Positions 1 through 7,919 of a stretch of 64,000 bases of DNA are shown here, piece by piece. The notes below the pieces were generated by a model. The model was not told the DNA's origin and ran no database searches. It worked only from the letters and a program-made list of their open reading frames with translations. The stretch covers positions 61,505-125,504 of the forward strand of contig NZ_JAKVBC010000013.1 of the NCBI RefSeq assembly GCF_022447245.1. The letters are read 5' to 3'. Both the position numbers and the translations under genes were made by a program. Numbering within the stretch: position 1 is the first letter of the stretch; each line of letters starts with the position of its first letter. This DNA comes from Kordia sp. (GTDB lineage: Bacteria > Bacteroidota > Bacteroidia > Flavobacteriales > Flavobacteriaceae).

Positions 1-12
1 TTTTGTCTCCAT
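1..12 (-). CDS. ilvB: Acetolactate synthase large subunit, first codons only (partial)
   Basis: The first twelve bases, read on the minus strand, give ATG and three codons (Met-Glu-Thr-Lys) running off the left edge. They lie 75 bp downstream of ilvD on the same strand. In Flavobacteriia the order ilvE, ilvD, ilvB is common and acetolactate synthase often begins with a similar Met-Glu/Lys-Thr stretch, so this is probably the ilvB start. Only four codons are visible, so the identity is inferred from context. Confidence 0.4.
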
Positions 13-87
13 AATTTTATTTTTTTTGGATTCCTGCTTCATCTCGACTGCGCTCGATGTGATATAGGAATAGCAACGCTTTTTGTT

Positions 88-1767
88 CTAAAACTCATCA
101 GTAACGCAACCTTTGGATGCTGATGAAACTGTTTTTGCATATTTATATAAAACACCTCGTTCAAATTTGAGTTCTGGTGCTTTCCATTGTTTTCTACGTT
201 CTTGAAGTTCTTCTTCATTAACTTCTAATCGTATGGTGTTCGTTTCGGCATCAATTGTGATGATATCACCATCTTTCACCAATGCAATTGTTCCTCCTTC
301 TTGTGCTTCTGGCGTAATGTGCCCTACAACAAAACCGTGTGTTCCACCAGAAAATCGTCCATCTGTAATTAATGCAACATCTTTTCCTAAGCCTGCACCC
401 ATAATTGCTGCAGTTGGTTTGAGCATTTCTGGCATTCCTGGCCCACCTTTTGGTCCTTCATAACGAATGACAACGACATCTCCTTTTTGGACTTTTCCAT
501 CACGGATTCCATCATTAGCTTCGTATTCACCTTCAAACACTTTGGCTTTCCCAGAGAATTTTAGACCTTCTTTTCCTGTTATTTTTGCCACACTTCCTTC
601 GCTTGCTAAGTTTCCATAGAGCATGCGTAAGTGTCCTGATATTTTTATAGGATTTTCTAATGGTTTGATGACATCTTGACCTTCCGTTAAGTCGTCAACA
701 TCTAGTAAGTTTTCTGCAATGGTTTTTCCTGTTACGGTTAAACAATCGCCATGTAATAATCCTTTCTTTAGTAAATATTTTAATACGGCTGGAATTCCAC
801 CAACAGCATGCACATCTTCCATCAAGTACTTTCCGCTAGGTTTTAAGTCTGCTAAAAATGGTGTTGTATCGCTGATTCTTTGAAAGTCTTGTAAGGTAAA
901 ATCAATTTGTGCTGCTCTAGCAATGGCTAAAAAGTGCAATACTGCATTGGTTGATCCTCCTAAAATTGTTACCAAACGCACTGCATTTTCTAATGATTTG
1001 CGCGTAGTGATATCTGATGGTTTGATGTCTTTTTCAAGCAATACACGTATGGCTTCGCCTGCTGCTATTGATTCTTGTTTTTTAGCATCACTCAATGCAG
1101 GATTTGAAGAATTGAACGGCAATGTCATTCCCAATGCTTCTATAGCAGAAGCCATGGTATTTGCAGTGTACATTCCGCCACAAGCGCCAGCACCTGGACA
1201 TGCTTTTTCAACGATATTTTGATATTCTGTTTCGTCCATTGTACCAGCAACTTTGCTTCCCCAAGCTTCAAAGGCGGACACTACATCGAGTTTTTTTCCA
1301 TTGTGACAACCTGAATCAATGGTTCCTCCATAGACCAAAATACTTGGACGATTTAAACGAATCATTGCCATGAGTGCTCCTGGCATGTTTTTGTCGCAAC
1401 CTACCACTGTGATAAGTCCGTCATAACTCATGGCCTGCACCACTGTTTCCATAGAGTCTGCAATGATATCACGTGATGGTAACGAATAACGCATTCCTGG
1501 TGTTCCCATCGAGATTCCATCACTCACACCAATGGTATTGAAGATTAATCCAACTACATCTTCGTTTTTGGTTCCTTGCTTGGCTAGCTTTGCCAAATCG
1601 TTTAAGTGCATGTTACATGGGTTTCCTTCATATCCTGTACTTGCAATTCCAATGATAGGTTTGTAAAAGTCTTCTTTGGTTAATCCGATTGCGTGCAACA
1701 TAGCTTGTGCTGCTGGTTGCGTAGGATCTTGCGTGACTGTTTTACTGTATTTATTCAGATTGTTCAT
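88..1767 (-). CDS. ilvD: Dihydroxy-acid dehydratase
   Basis: A 559-residue protein of normal IlvD length. It dehydrates 2,3-dihydroxy-isovalerate and 2,3-dihydroxy-3-methylvalerate to the 2-oxo acids used for valine and isoleucine synthesis. The Fe-S/Mg ligand motifs are present: [13 protein letters not shown] near residue 122 and [16 protein letters not shown] near residue 190. The C-terminal part carries the usual [20 protein letters not shown] block. It lies 2 bp downstream of ilvE on the same strand, so the two genes are almost certainly cotranscribed and governed by the tandem leader region at 2824-3214. Confidence 0.97.
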   Translation of the reverse strand: MNNLNKYSKTVTQDPTQPAAQAMLHAIGLTKEDFYKPIIGIASTGYEGNPCNMHLNDLAKLAKQGTKNEDVVGLIFNTIGVSDGISMGTPGMRYSLPSRDIIADSMETVVQAMSYDGLITVVGCDKNMPGALMAMIRLNRPSILVYGGTIDSGCHNGKKLDVVSAFEAWGSKVAGTMDETEYQNIVEKACPGAGACGGMYTANTMASAIEALGMTLPFNSSNPALSDAKKQESIAAGEAIRVLLEKDIKPSDITTRKSLENAVRLVTILGGSTNAVLHFLAIARAAQIDFTLQDFQRISDTTPFLADLKPSGKYLMEDVHAVGGIPAVLKYLLKKGLLHGDCLTVTGKTIAENLLDVDDLTEGQDVIKPLENPIKISGHLRMLYGNLASEGSVAKITGKEGLKFSGKAKVFEGEYEANDGIRDGKVQKGDVVVIRYEGPKGGPGMPEMLKPTAAIMGAGLGKDVALITDGRFSGGTHGFVVGHITPEAQEGGTIALVKDGDIITIDAETNTIRLEVNEEELQERRKQWKAPELKFERGVLYKYAKTVSSASKGCVTDEF

Positions 1768-1769
1768 AT

Positions 1770-2663
1770 TTATACTGCTTCTGATAGTTTTTTAGAGCGT
1801 TCGCATACTACTTCTTGCTTGTAAAGCTTCATGAGTTTGTAACCTAGAGACGATTCCCACGAAAGTGGAAACTTATAATCATCTAACGATTCCAAACCAA
1901 CTACTTCAGCAGCGGTTCCTGTAAAGAATGCACTGTCTGCTTGTTTTAGTTCGTCAAGTGTAAAATGCTTTTCTTCTACCGAGAAACCTTCTTCTTTACA
2001 GATTTCAAGAATTGTAGAACGCGTAATTCCTGCCATGATATGTCCACGTTTTGGCGTGTAGAGTTTACCGTCTTTTTCCATGAATACATTTGCACCAGAA
2101 CATTCTGCTACGTTTCCGTTCATGTCTAACAGTAAAGCTTCATCGTAACCTGCATTTTTAGCCTCGTTTGTAGATAAGATTGAATTTGTATAATGCCCTG
2201 TTACTTTTGCTTCTACAAAGCACGATTTTGGATTCGGTCTTTGAAAACGTGAAGTTTTTACTTTTAGGAGTTTATCTCCCATATATTTTCCCCATTCCCA
2301 ACATTGAATCGTTAGGGACGACTCTTTAGCAGTTAATAAGCTCATGTTTGCTCCTGTGGTAAGCAATGGACGAATATAGGCGTCTTCTAAATTGTTTTTT
2401 TCTAATAGTTTATATGTAATCGCCACTAATTCTTCTACGGAATAGTTACATGGAATTCCCATGACTTGCGCTCCATATTTTAGGCGCTCATAGTGTTCTT
2501 CTGCTTTGAAGATTTTTGCGCCAAATTTTATTTTATAAGCTCTAATTCCTTCAAATACACCATTTCCATAGTGCAATGTTTGACTGTACATGTTTCCCGA
2601 AGCCTTTTCAGGATGCATGTATGCTCCGTTGTGATAGATGATACTGTCGTTTGTATAATACAT
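1770..2663 (-). CDS. ilvE: Branched-chain amino acid aminotransferase
   Basis: A class IV aminotransferase that transfers the amino group between glutamate and the 2-oxo acids of Val, Ile and Leu. Family landmarks are the [11 protein letters not shown] motif near the N terminus, the putative PLP lysine in [12 protein letters not shown], and the later [12 protein letters not shown] and [11 protein letters not shown] blocks. The open frame extends upstream to 2741, but the extra 26 residues are low-complexity Lys/Asn/Ile. The start at 2663 ([16 protein letters not shown]) fits the family and gives 297 residues. It is the first structural gene after two attenuator-like leaders and overlaps nothing. 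Regulation by Ile/Val supply is inferred from those leaders. Confidence 0.95.
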   Translation of the reverse strand: MYYTNDSIIYHNGAYMHPEKASGNMYSQTLHYGNGVFEGIRAYKIKFGAKIFKAEEHYERLKYGAQVMGIPCNYSVEELVAITYKLLEKNNLEDAYIRPLLTTGANMSLLTAKESSLTIQCWEWGKYMGDKLLKVKTSRFQRPNPKSCFVEAKVTGHYTNSILSTNEAKNAGYDEALLLDMNGNVAECSGANVFMEKDGKLYTPKRGHIMAGITRSTILEICKEEGFSVEEKHFTLDELKQADSAFFTGTAAEVVGLESLDDYKFPLSWESSLGYKLMKLYKQEVVCERSKKLSEAV

Positions 2664-2823
2664 GTAATTGTTATTATGATTCGAAATTAATTTTATTGTA
2701 CTTTTTTTTGTGTTCAGTTTTGTTCTTTTCCCTAAAATCAATTGTTAAATTTTTATTTTAAACCACTGATTATTAATTGTTTAATTGTTTTCAAATACAA
2801 CACTCAACCAGTGTTTTTTTCAT

Positions 2824-2857
2824 AAAAAAAGCCTGTATCTCAATTGATACAGGCTTT
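2824..2857 (-). terminator. Second attenuator terminator of the ilv leader
   Basis: A 12-bp perfect stem (2828-2839 pairs with 2846-2857) has a 6-nt loop and is followed on the minus strand by seven T residues (the A run 2824-2830). It lies about 28 nt downstream of the stop codon of leader peptide 2 and upstream of ilvE. Its position fits a transcription attenuator, not an end-of-operon terminator. Confidence 0.85.
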
Positions 2858-2885
2858 TATTTTTTATATAGCAAATCGTATCAAC

Positions 2886-2945
2886 TCAGGTAGAGTTCAT
2901 AATAATAATGACGATGACGATAATGCTTGTTGTTATTTGATTCAT
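2886..2945 (-). CDS. ilv leader peptide 2 (Ile/Val-rich, 19 residues)
   Basis: A short ATG-to-TGA frame encodes 19 residues. Residues 8-15 are an unbroken run of Ile and Val (IIVIVIII); in all, seven codons are Ile and two are Val, with no Leu. A strong intrinsic terminator follows 28 nt after the stop, and ilvE follows that. This is the classic layout of amino-acid attenuation: ribosome stalling on scarce Ile-tRNA or Val-tRNA would favour an antiterminator. I did not find a Shine-Dalgarno sequence, as expected in Bacteroidetes. The function is inferred from composition and position. Confidence 0.75.
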   Translation of the reverse strand: MNQITTSIIVIVIIIMNST

Positions 2946-2986
2946 TGTTTTTTATACTTTTCGCTTTTGTGTTCTGCTTTTTGAAT

Positions 2987-3065
2987 GTCATTCTGAACTT
3001 GATTCAGAATCTTGTTGTTTTATTTATCTCTTTTATGTGAAGCTGAACTTGATTCAGCTTGACGA
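2987..3065. repeat. Composite palindromic intergenic repeat, copy 1
   Basis: Two short imperfect palindromes, TTCTGAACTTGATTCAGAA and AGCTGAACTTGATTCAGCT, are separated by about 35 bp. The same pair, in the same relative order but on the opposite strand, occurs at 52611-52688. The element lies between attenuator 1 and leader peptide 2 of the ilv operon, so its RNA hairpins would sit in the ilv leader transcript. Confidence 0.7.
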
Positions 3066-3085
3066 AATTTTGTTTCCAATTTTAA

Positions 3086-3119
3086 AATAAAAAAAGCCTT
3101 CCCGATAAAGGAAGGCTTT
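3086..3119 (-). terminator. First attenuator terminator of the ilv leader
   Basis: A 10-bp perfect stem (3093-3102 with 3110-3119) encloses a 7-nt loop. On the minus strand it is followed by a T-rich tract (complement of the A-rich run 3086-3095). It begins about 32 nt after the stop codon of leader peptide 1, the same spacing as in the downstream unit, and so forms the first of two tandem peptide-terminator units. Confidence 0.85.
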
Positions 3120-3151
3120 GTAAATTTTATACTGAAATTATATAGCATTCC

Positions 3152-3214
3152 TTATCCTTGTGAACTAATCACAATGACAATAATAGAAATGATATAGATA
3201 ATTTGTTTTTTCAT
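3152..3214 (-). CDS. ilv leader peptide 1 (Ile/Val-rich, 20 residues)
   Basis: An ATG-to-TAA frame of 20 residues starts MKKQ and then has eight Ile and two Val codons among the next twelve positions, interrupted only by Tyr and Ser. It is too short for ordinary gene calling. The intrinsic terminator at 3086-3119 follows closely, which gives the arrangement of a ribosome-mediated attenuator. It is the first of two such units before ilvE. The composition (Ile and Val, no Leu) matches the products of ilvE/ilvD. Function is inferred, not shown. Confidence 0.78.
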   Translation of the reverse strand: MKKQIIYIISIIVIVISSQG

Positions 3215-3309
3215 TTGTTAGGTCAAAGATTGAAAATGTTTTTTTAGAATCCTAATTTAATTTTAAAAAATATTGTTGCTATTTATGTGTTTGCAGTAAA
3301 TTGTGTGGT

Positions 3310-3747
3310 TTATTTTATCAATTTCCCTGTACTTTTTGTTAGTATATAATTAAAATGCTCTACATCTTCACTATTAAGTTTTAAGATCCCTGTAATGGTA
3401 ACAATATCATCAGTTCTATAGATTGGAGGAGAGGTAAATTCTACTTCTATTGCGGTTTCAGGTCCGCCAACTCCGCAGAAAAAACATGAAGACATAGGTC
3501 CTTTGGAAAGCACAAATAACCCACCACTTGGGTCTATATTTAAAAAATACCCTGTAATACTTACTTTTTTTCCTTCTAATGCTTTTACTGAAGACGAAAA
3601 ATGTGGATACAAGAAATATTCATCATAAGTAGGAAAGTATTTTTTTTCAAATTTTACTTTTGCCAAATTTCGCCAAGTAATCTTCTTTTGTGCAAAACCT
3701 ACAGTACAACTTAAAAATAGTAACGTTATTAAGATTTTATTTTTCAT
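3310..3747 (-). CDS. Secreted DUF3299-like protein of the putative zinc operon
   Basis: A 145-residue protein with a cleavable signal peptide (about residues 1-19, ending VGFAQ) and no other membrane segment, so probably periplasmic. The block GPMSSCFFCGVGGPETAIEV near residues 83-102, with two cysteines, followed by a beta-rich segment, resembles DUF3299, a small OB-like family often found beside zinc-related ABC transporter genes. Its start overlaps the end of the upstream FtsX-type permease by 11 bp, so it is the last gene of a four-gene operon (merC-like, ATPase, permease, this gene). A role in metal handling is inferred from the neighbours and the Cys pair. Confidence 0.65.
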   Translation of the reverse strand: MKNKILITLLFLSCTVGFAQKKITWRNLAKVKFEKKYFPTYDEYFLYPHFSSSVKALEGKKVSITGYFLNIDPSGGLFVLSKGPMSSCFFCGVGGPETAIEVEFTSPPIYRTDDIVTITGILKLNSEDVEHFNYILTKSTGKLIK

Positions 3748-5014
3748 TACTTAAAATTGTTGAGATATTCATTTTTGTAATCGGATATATTGCCAGTAAA
3801 ATAGCTGCGGCTATCATTATAAATATCAATGCTCCTATTTGAGCGAAATCTTCAAATGTGATACTTTGAAGTATTTTTTGATTGCTCATTACATCTACAT
3901 TATTCACTAAAAAGTAAAGTCCCATTTTTGAGAGTATCAAGCCTACTACAAACGCAATGCATACAATTATTAGCCCTTCGTAAGCAATTATTTTTATCAA
4001 TTGATTTTTATTTGCACCATAGGTACGTAATAATGCTAAATCGAACGAACGCTCTCTTACCATTTTATAGAGACTTATAAAAATAATAATGTTAGAGATC
4101 ACTAAAATTATATACGCAATCCAAGAAATTGTTTTAAACCCTACACCTGTATATTCGTACAATCTATCTAGTTCATATTTAGGCAAAGCTGCCTGCATAT
4201 TTGTGTTTTCATTAATTCTTCTTGGAAGTGTTAAAAACCCTGTTGGATTTCTAAACGAAACCAATAACGAAGTAATTTCTTTTTCATCATGATTTTCATG
4301 TTCATGCGTATCTTCTTCATGATCTTCATGATCTTCATGAATATCTGAATCAGCTGTATGCTCATGAGTATCTTCTTCGTGATCTTCATCAACATGATCA
4401 TGATCGTGTACGTCCCACACACTTTCAAGATTAGTAATAATCAGTCTATCTATAACTTTTTGTGTAGGTTTGTAAATACCAACTACAATTAATTCTTCTT
4501 CGTGTACATCAATACTGTTTTCTACTAAGCCGTGAGAACTTAAAAAAGTATCTCCTATTTTTAGCTTTAATTTTTCAGCAACTAAATGCCCTAGTACAAC
4601 TTCCATAGCATTTTTTACAGTACGCCCTTTCTCTAACTCAGCATTGTAAATAGTAGGAAAATCGCTTGTTGTTCCAACAATTTTATAACCTTTATAATTG
4701 TCGCCATAAGAAATTGGAATCGCTTGTTTTATAAAAGGATTTTCAGCTATTTTTTTTGCTTCTCCATATGAGATATTTCCTGTAGGATTATCCAAGTGCA
4801 GTACAGAAGACAGCACCAATTGTAAAGGGCTACCTTTTGCTCCAATAACCAAATCAATATCTCCCAAATTGTTTTTCATTTGATACTTGAAAGATGTTTT
4901 TAATTGCTGTATTCCTATGAGCAAGGCAATACTTAAACCTAAAATAAAGACACTCAAAAAAGTGTATATCGGTTTAATTTTGATATTTTGTATGCTAATC
5001 TTCCACAGCATCAT
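3737..5014 (-). CDS. FtsX/LolE-type ABC permease with His-rich extracytoplasmic loop
   Basis: A 425-residue permease of the MacB/LolCE/FtsX class. TM1 lies near residues 17-35, then a large extracytoplasmic domain of about 260 residues, then three C-terminal helices in the FtsX core (about 295-320, 345-370, 390-412). Roughly residues 200-250 form a strongly His/Asp/Glu-rich segment (repeats such as HDHDHVDEDHEEDTHEH), a likely Zn2+ or other divalent metal ligand cluster. It overlaps the ATPase gene by 4 bp upstream and the DUF3299-like gene downstream. Its partner is probably the ATPase at 5011-5640. Whether it moves metal, or extracts a lipoprotein or metallophore, cannot be told from sequence. 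Confidence 0.85.
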   Translation of the reverse strand: MMLWKISIQNIKIKPIYTFLSVFILGLSIALLIGIQQLKTSFKYQMKNNLGDIDLVIGAKGSPLQLVLSSVLHLDNPTGNISYGEAKKIAENPFIKQAIPISYGDNYKGYKIVGTTSDFPTIYNAELEKGRTVKNAMEVVLGHLVAEKLKLKIGDTFLSSHGLVENSIDVHEEELIVVGIYKPTQKVIDRLIITNLESVWDVHDHDHVDEDHEEDTHEHTADSDIHEDHEDHEEDTHEHENHDEKEITSLLVSFRNPTGFLTLPRRINENTNMQAALPKYELDRLYEYTGVGFKTISWIAYIILVISNIIIFISLYKMVRERSFDLALLRTYGANKNQLIKIIAYEGLIIVCIAFVVGLILSKMGLYFLVNNVDVMSNQKILQSITFEDFAQIGALIFIMIAAAILLAIYPITKMNISTILSNEK

Positions 5015-5640
5015 AATGTTATGGTGTTTGAAAATGATGATTTCACTCTATGATCGTGGGTAATAACTATTAGATTTGCATTGGATTGTTTTGCTTGTTT
5101 TTTGAGAAGTTCAATAACAATACCACAATTTTCATCATCCAAACTTGAGGTCGGTTCATCCGCCAAAATAACTTTCGGATTATGAATAACAGACAATGCA
5201 ATTCCTAAACGTTGCAATTGCCCTTCGCTCAAAGCATTGACTTTACGATTTTTATATTCTATTAAACCTAATTCTTTTAATAATTCATCAATAGCAGTGT
5301 TATGAATGCTTTTTTTGCTAAAGAAAAGACGTGCTTGCAAATTTTCAAAAATACTTAAAGATCTAACCGCATGATTTTTTTGAAATACGAGTCCAATATT
5401 TTGTCCTCTAAAGACATCTAACTTTCTTGTTCTTAAAGAACTAATATCAACTTCATCAATATGTATAGTACCACTAACAGGTTTTAATAAACCTGCCAAA
5501 AGATGCAAGAGTGTTGTTTTTCCTATTCCAGATTTACCTAAAATAAGTAGATTCTCTTGCGGTTTTAAGGCAACATTGGGAAAGTGGAATGTATGTTCTT
5601 TTTGTTTGTAATGAAATGTAAGATTTTCTGTTTTTATCAT
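5011..5640 (-). CDS. LolD/MacB-type ABC transporter ATP-binding protein
   Basis: A 209-residue cytoplasmic ATPase with all core motifs: Walker A GKSGIGKTT near residue 35, signature LSEGQLQRLG near 138, Walker B VILADEPTSSLD near 157 and the H-loop VITHDH near 193. Length and motif style are those of LolD/FtsE ATPases that pair with FtsX-type permeases. The stop overlaps the permease start (ATGA-type, 4 bp). It lies 58 bp downstream of the MerC-like gene, so it is probably under the palindromic operator at 6122-6154. The His-rich partner suggests metal-linked rather than lipoprotein transport; that is inference. Confidence 0.9.
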   Translation of the reverse strand: MIKTENLTFHYKQKEHTFHFPNVALKPQENLLILGKSGIGKTTLLHLLAGLLKPVSGTIHIDEVDISSLRTRKLDVFRGQNIGLVFQKNHAVRSLSIFENLQARLFFSKKSIHNTAIDELLKELGLIEYKNRKVNALSEGQLQRLGIALSVIHNPKVILADEPTSSLDDENCGIVIELLKKQAKQSNANLIVITHDHRVKSSFSNTITL

Positions 5641-5698
5641 TGTATACGTTTGAGGGGAAAATGTGGTCTAAGATACTCTCTAAAAGATGTTTCACTTT

Positions 5699-6085
5699 TT
5701 AATGCTCATGCTTTCGAGAAACTCTTAAAAGTTTCCAATTAACATAATGCGCTGATGACACAAATAATGCTCCTAAAACAGTATTGACAACTTCCCATAA
5801 TTCTGTAAATTCAAATCTTCCAATAGCAATTAACGCAAAACCTATTCCTGCGAGCAGTAAAGGTTTTCTTTGATGATGCATCTTTTTATAGCTAGGCCAT
5901 AGCGATGTAAAAACAAATACAACTCCCATAAGAATGAACGTCCATTCTATCCAAGGATTTTCCAAAAAATGTAAACTACTTAAGGAAGAAAATGATAATA
6001 CAATAGGGATTGCAGCACAATGTATGGCACAAATTAATGAACTTGTAAGCGCGATAATATCTATAGTGTTACTCTTTACTCTCAT
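5699..6085 (-). CDS. MerC-domain membrane protein
   Basis: A 128-residue protein with four predicted hydrophobic helices. The first carries SSLICAIHCAAIPIVLSF, with the Cys-x3-His-Cys pattern typical of MerC-family metal-binding membrane proteins. The C terminus ends in His residues (SRKHEH). The family was named for mercury uptake, but members in Bacteroidetes are often found with zinc-regulated genes. It is the first gene after the promoter and 33-bp palindrome at 6122-6190, so it heads the operon. Hg transport is unlikely because no merA or merR is present; Zn handling fits better but is inferred. Confidence 0.75.
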   Translation of the reverse strand: MRVKSNTIDIIALTSSLICAIHCAAIPIVLSFSSLSSLHFLENPWIEWTFILMGVVFVFTSLWPSYKKMHHQRKPLLLAGIGFALIAIGRFEFTELWEVVNTVLGALFVSSAHYVNWKLLRVSRKHEH

Positions 6086-6121
6086 TGATTCTTTTTTTAT
6101 TCATGGTTAGGTAAAAGATTT

Positions 6122-6154
6122 ATTCATTAATGCAACTGAGTTGCATTAATGAAT
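6122..6154. promoter_or_regulatory. Perfect 33-bp palindrome, probable Zur/Fur-family operator
   Basis: The sequence is a perfect inverted repeat of two 16-bp arms around a single central base (6138), with core TGCAACTGAGTTGCA. It lies 37 bp upstream of the MerC-like start and directly downstream of the promoter boxes at 6159-6190, so a bound dimer would cover the transcription start. The TGCAAC-N3-GTTGCA core is of the form expected for Fur-superfamily, particularly Zur, sites. The zinc assignment is supported by the MerC, His-rich and DUF3299-like genes it controls, but not proven. Confidence 0.75.
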
Positions 6155-6158
6155 TCCA

Positions 6159-6190
6159 CAAATATATTGTTTAGTTTATAGTATTTCAAT
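6159..6190 (-). promoter_or_regulatory. Bacteroidetes-type promoter of the merC-like operon
   Basis: On the minus strand a -7 box TATATTTG (6159-6166) matches TAnnTTTG exactly, and a -33 box ATTG (6187-6190) lies 20 nt upstream. The predicted start falls within the palindrome 6122-6154, which points to repression by steric block. Confidence 0.7.
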
Positions 6191-6292
6191 ATGTTTTTAA
6201 TAATTATTTACTATTAACTTATAAATAATGATACATACAAGAGACAGACTTCCGCATGGTTGTAATTTTATAAGAGAGTAACACTAAACAAC

Positions 6293-6339
6293 AATGCTTC
6301 AATACTACATGATTTTTTGTCATATAATACTGAAGCATT
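6293..6339. repeat. Imperfect inverted repeat between gltD and the merC-like operon
   Basis: Two 20-bp arms (6293-6312 and 6320-6339) pair with three mismatches across a 7-nt T-rich loop. The element lies 110 bp beyond the gltD stop and about 210 bp upstream of the merC-like start. It could be a hairpin at the end of the gltBD transcript or a small decayed repeat. The rest of the 360-bp gap holds only the promoter and operator described separately. Confidence 0.5.
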
Positions 6340-6449
6340 GCAATAACATTATTCAATCAAAGTCTTGTAAGCTACGTAAAGAAGCATTAATAAGCCTTAA
6401 TCACTAGATTTTAAATGATAACAGCTACTTTTTTATCAAATAAATGAGT

Positions 6450-7916
6450 TTATACACGCGGTAAATCATTCACATCTTTTAATGGTAAATTAGTACTTCC
6501 CATCAAGAAAGCATCTATATGATGTGCTGCTTGGCGACCTTCTGAGATTGCCCACACAATGAGCGATTGCCCTCTACGCATATCACCTGCAACAAAAATT
6601 CCTGATTTGTTGGTAGCATAGTTTTTAGTCGTTGCCATTATATTGTTTCTGAAATCCATCTCCAATTCAAATTCATCTACAAGTGTTTTTTCTGCGCCTG
6701 TAAATCCTAAAGCCAATAAGACTAAATCACAATCCCAATGCTTTTCTGTGTTTGGAATTTGGTTGAGTTGCGGACGTTCTCCTTTTTTAAAAATCCATTC
6801 CACTTCTACCGTTTTTAAACCTGTTAAGTTTCCGTTGGCATCACTAATGAATTTTTTTGTAGCAATACTAAAAAAACGTTCCACACCTTCTTGATGCGAA
6901 GACGTTTCTTTAAGTTTCATTGGCCAATACGGCCACGGCTGATGTGCAGGACGACCAACAGTCGGTTTGTTTAATATTTCAAAATTAGTCACCGAAATTG
7001 CACCATGACGATTGCTCGTACCGATACAATCAGAACCTGTATCTCCACCACCAATCACAATGACTTTTTTATCTTTTGCCGAAATGATATTTTCAAAATT
7101 TACCAAACCATCAACATATTGATTGTTTAGTTTTAAAAAATCAATTGCTTGATGTACGCCTTTTGCATCTGCACCATCAATAGGAAGCGTTCTTCGAACA
7201 GTTGCCCCACCACAGAGTACTACTGCATCAAAGTCCTTTTGCAATTGTTTTGCATCAATATTGACACCAACATGCGCGTTGGTTTTAAAAATAATACCTT
7301 CTTCTTCTAATATTTTTAAACGCCTGTCAATGACATGTTTTTCCATTTTAAAATCTGGAATTCCATAACGCAACAAGCCTCCAATTTTTCCATCACGCTC
7401 AAAAACAGTTACAGTATGACCCGCTCGATTGAGTTGTTGTGCAGCTGCTAAACCTGCAGGTCCTGAACCTACAATTGCCACTGATTTTCCAGTTCTTATT
7501 TTTGGCGGATTTGCTTTGATCCAACCTTCTTGAAAAGCTGTTTCTATGATGTTTTTTTCAATGTTTTCGATACTTACTGGATCTTCATTGATTCCTAACA
7601 CACAAGCTTCTTCACAGGGCGCAGGACATAAACGACCTGTAAATTCTGGAAAGTTATTGGTGGAATGTAAAATTTCTGCAGCAGCTTTCCATTTTCCACG
7701 ATAGACTTTGTCATTAAAGTCTGGAATTAGATTTCCCAGCGGACAACCACTATGACAAAATGGAATACCACAATCCATACAACGTGCGCCTTGATCTTCG
7801 AGCTTTGATTTTTGCAATGCAATTGTAAACTCTTTATAGTTTTTGATACGTTCTGCTGGAGTTTCATACGCTTCATCTAGGCGTTTGTACTCCATAAATC
7901 CTGTTGTTTTTCCCAT
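6450..7916 (-). CDS. gltD: Glutamate synthase (NADPH) small subunit
   Basis: A 488-residue flavoprotein that passes electrons from NADPH to the large subunit. The N-terminal Cys clusters CMDCGIPFCHSGCPLGN (about 46-62) and CPAPCEEACVLG (about 97-108) bind Fe-S centres. The FAD site GSGPAGLAAAQQLNRAG (about 150) is followed by GGLLRYGIPDFKM, and the NADPH site contains GGGDTGSDCIGT (about 290). The C-terminal FVAGDMRRGQSLIVWAISEGR block is typical. The gene lies 3 bp downstream of gltB on the same strand, so the two form an operon. Length and motifs are complete. Confidence 0.97.
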   Translation of the reverse strand: MGKTTGFMEYKRLDEAYETPAERIKNYKEFTIALQKSKLEDQGARCMDCGIPFCHSGCPLGNLIPDFNDKVYRGKWKAAAEILHSTNNFPEFTGRLCPAPCEEACVLGINEDPVSIENIEKNIIETAFQEGWIKANPPKIRTGKSVAIVGSGPAGLAAAQQLNRAGHTVTVFERDGKIGGLLRYGIPDFKMEKHVIDRRLKILEEEGIIFKTNAHVGVNIDAKQLQKDFDAVVLCGGATVRRTLPIDGADAKGVHQAIDFLKLNNQYVDGLVNFENIISAKDKKVIVIGGGDTGSDCIGTSNRHGAISVTNFEILNKPTVGRPAHQPWPYWPMKLKETSSHQEGVERFFSIATKKFISDANGNLTGLKTVEVEWIFKKGERPQLNQIPNTEKHWDCDLVLLALGFTGAEKTLVDEFELEMDFRNNIMATTKNYATNKSGIFVAGDMRRGQSLIVWAISEGRQAAHHIDAFLMGSTNLPLKDVNDLPRV

Positions 7917-7919
7917 GTC

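Noticed and set aside
38..66. Imperfect palindrome with CTCGACTGCGCTCGA near the left edge, and a similar CACTGAGCTTGTCGAAGTG at 34844-34870
   Set aside because: They resemble short intergenic repeats common in flavobacteria, but the two copies are too short and divergent to call a family from this window.
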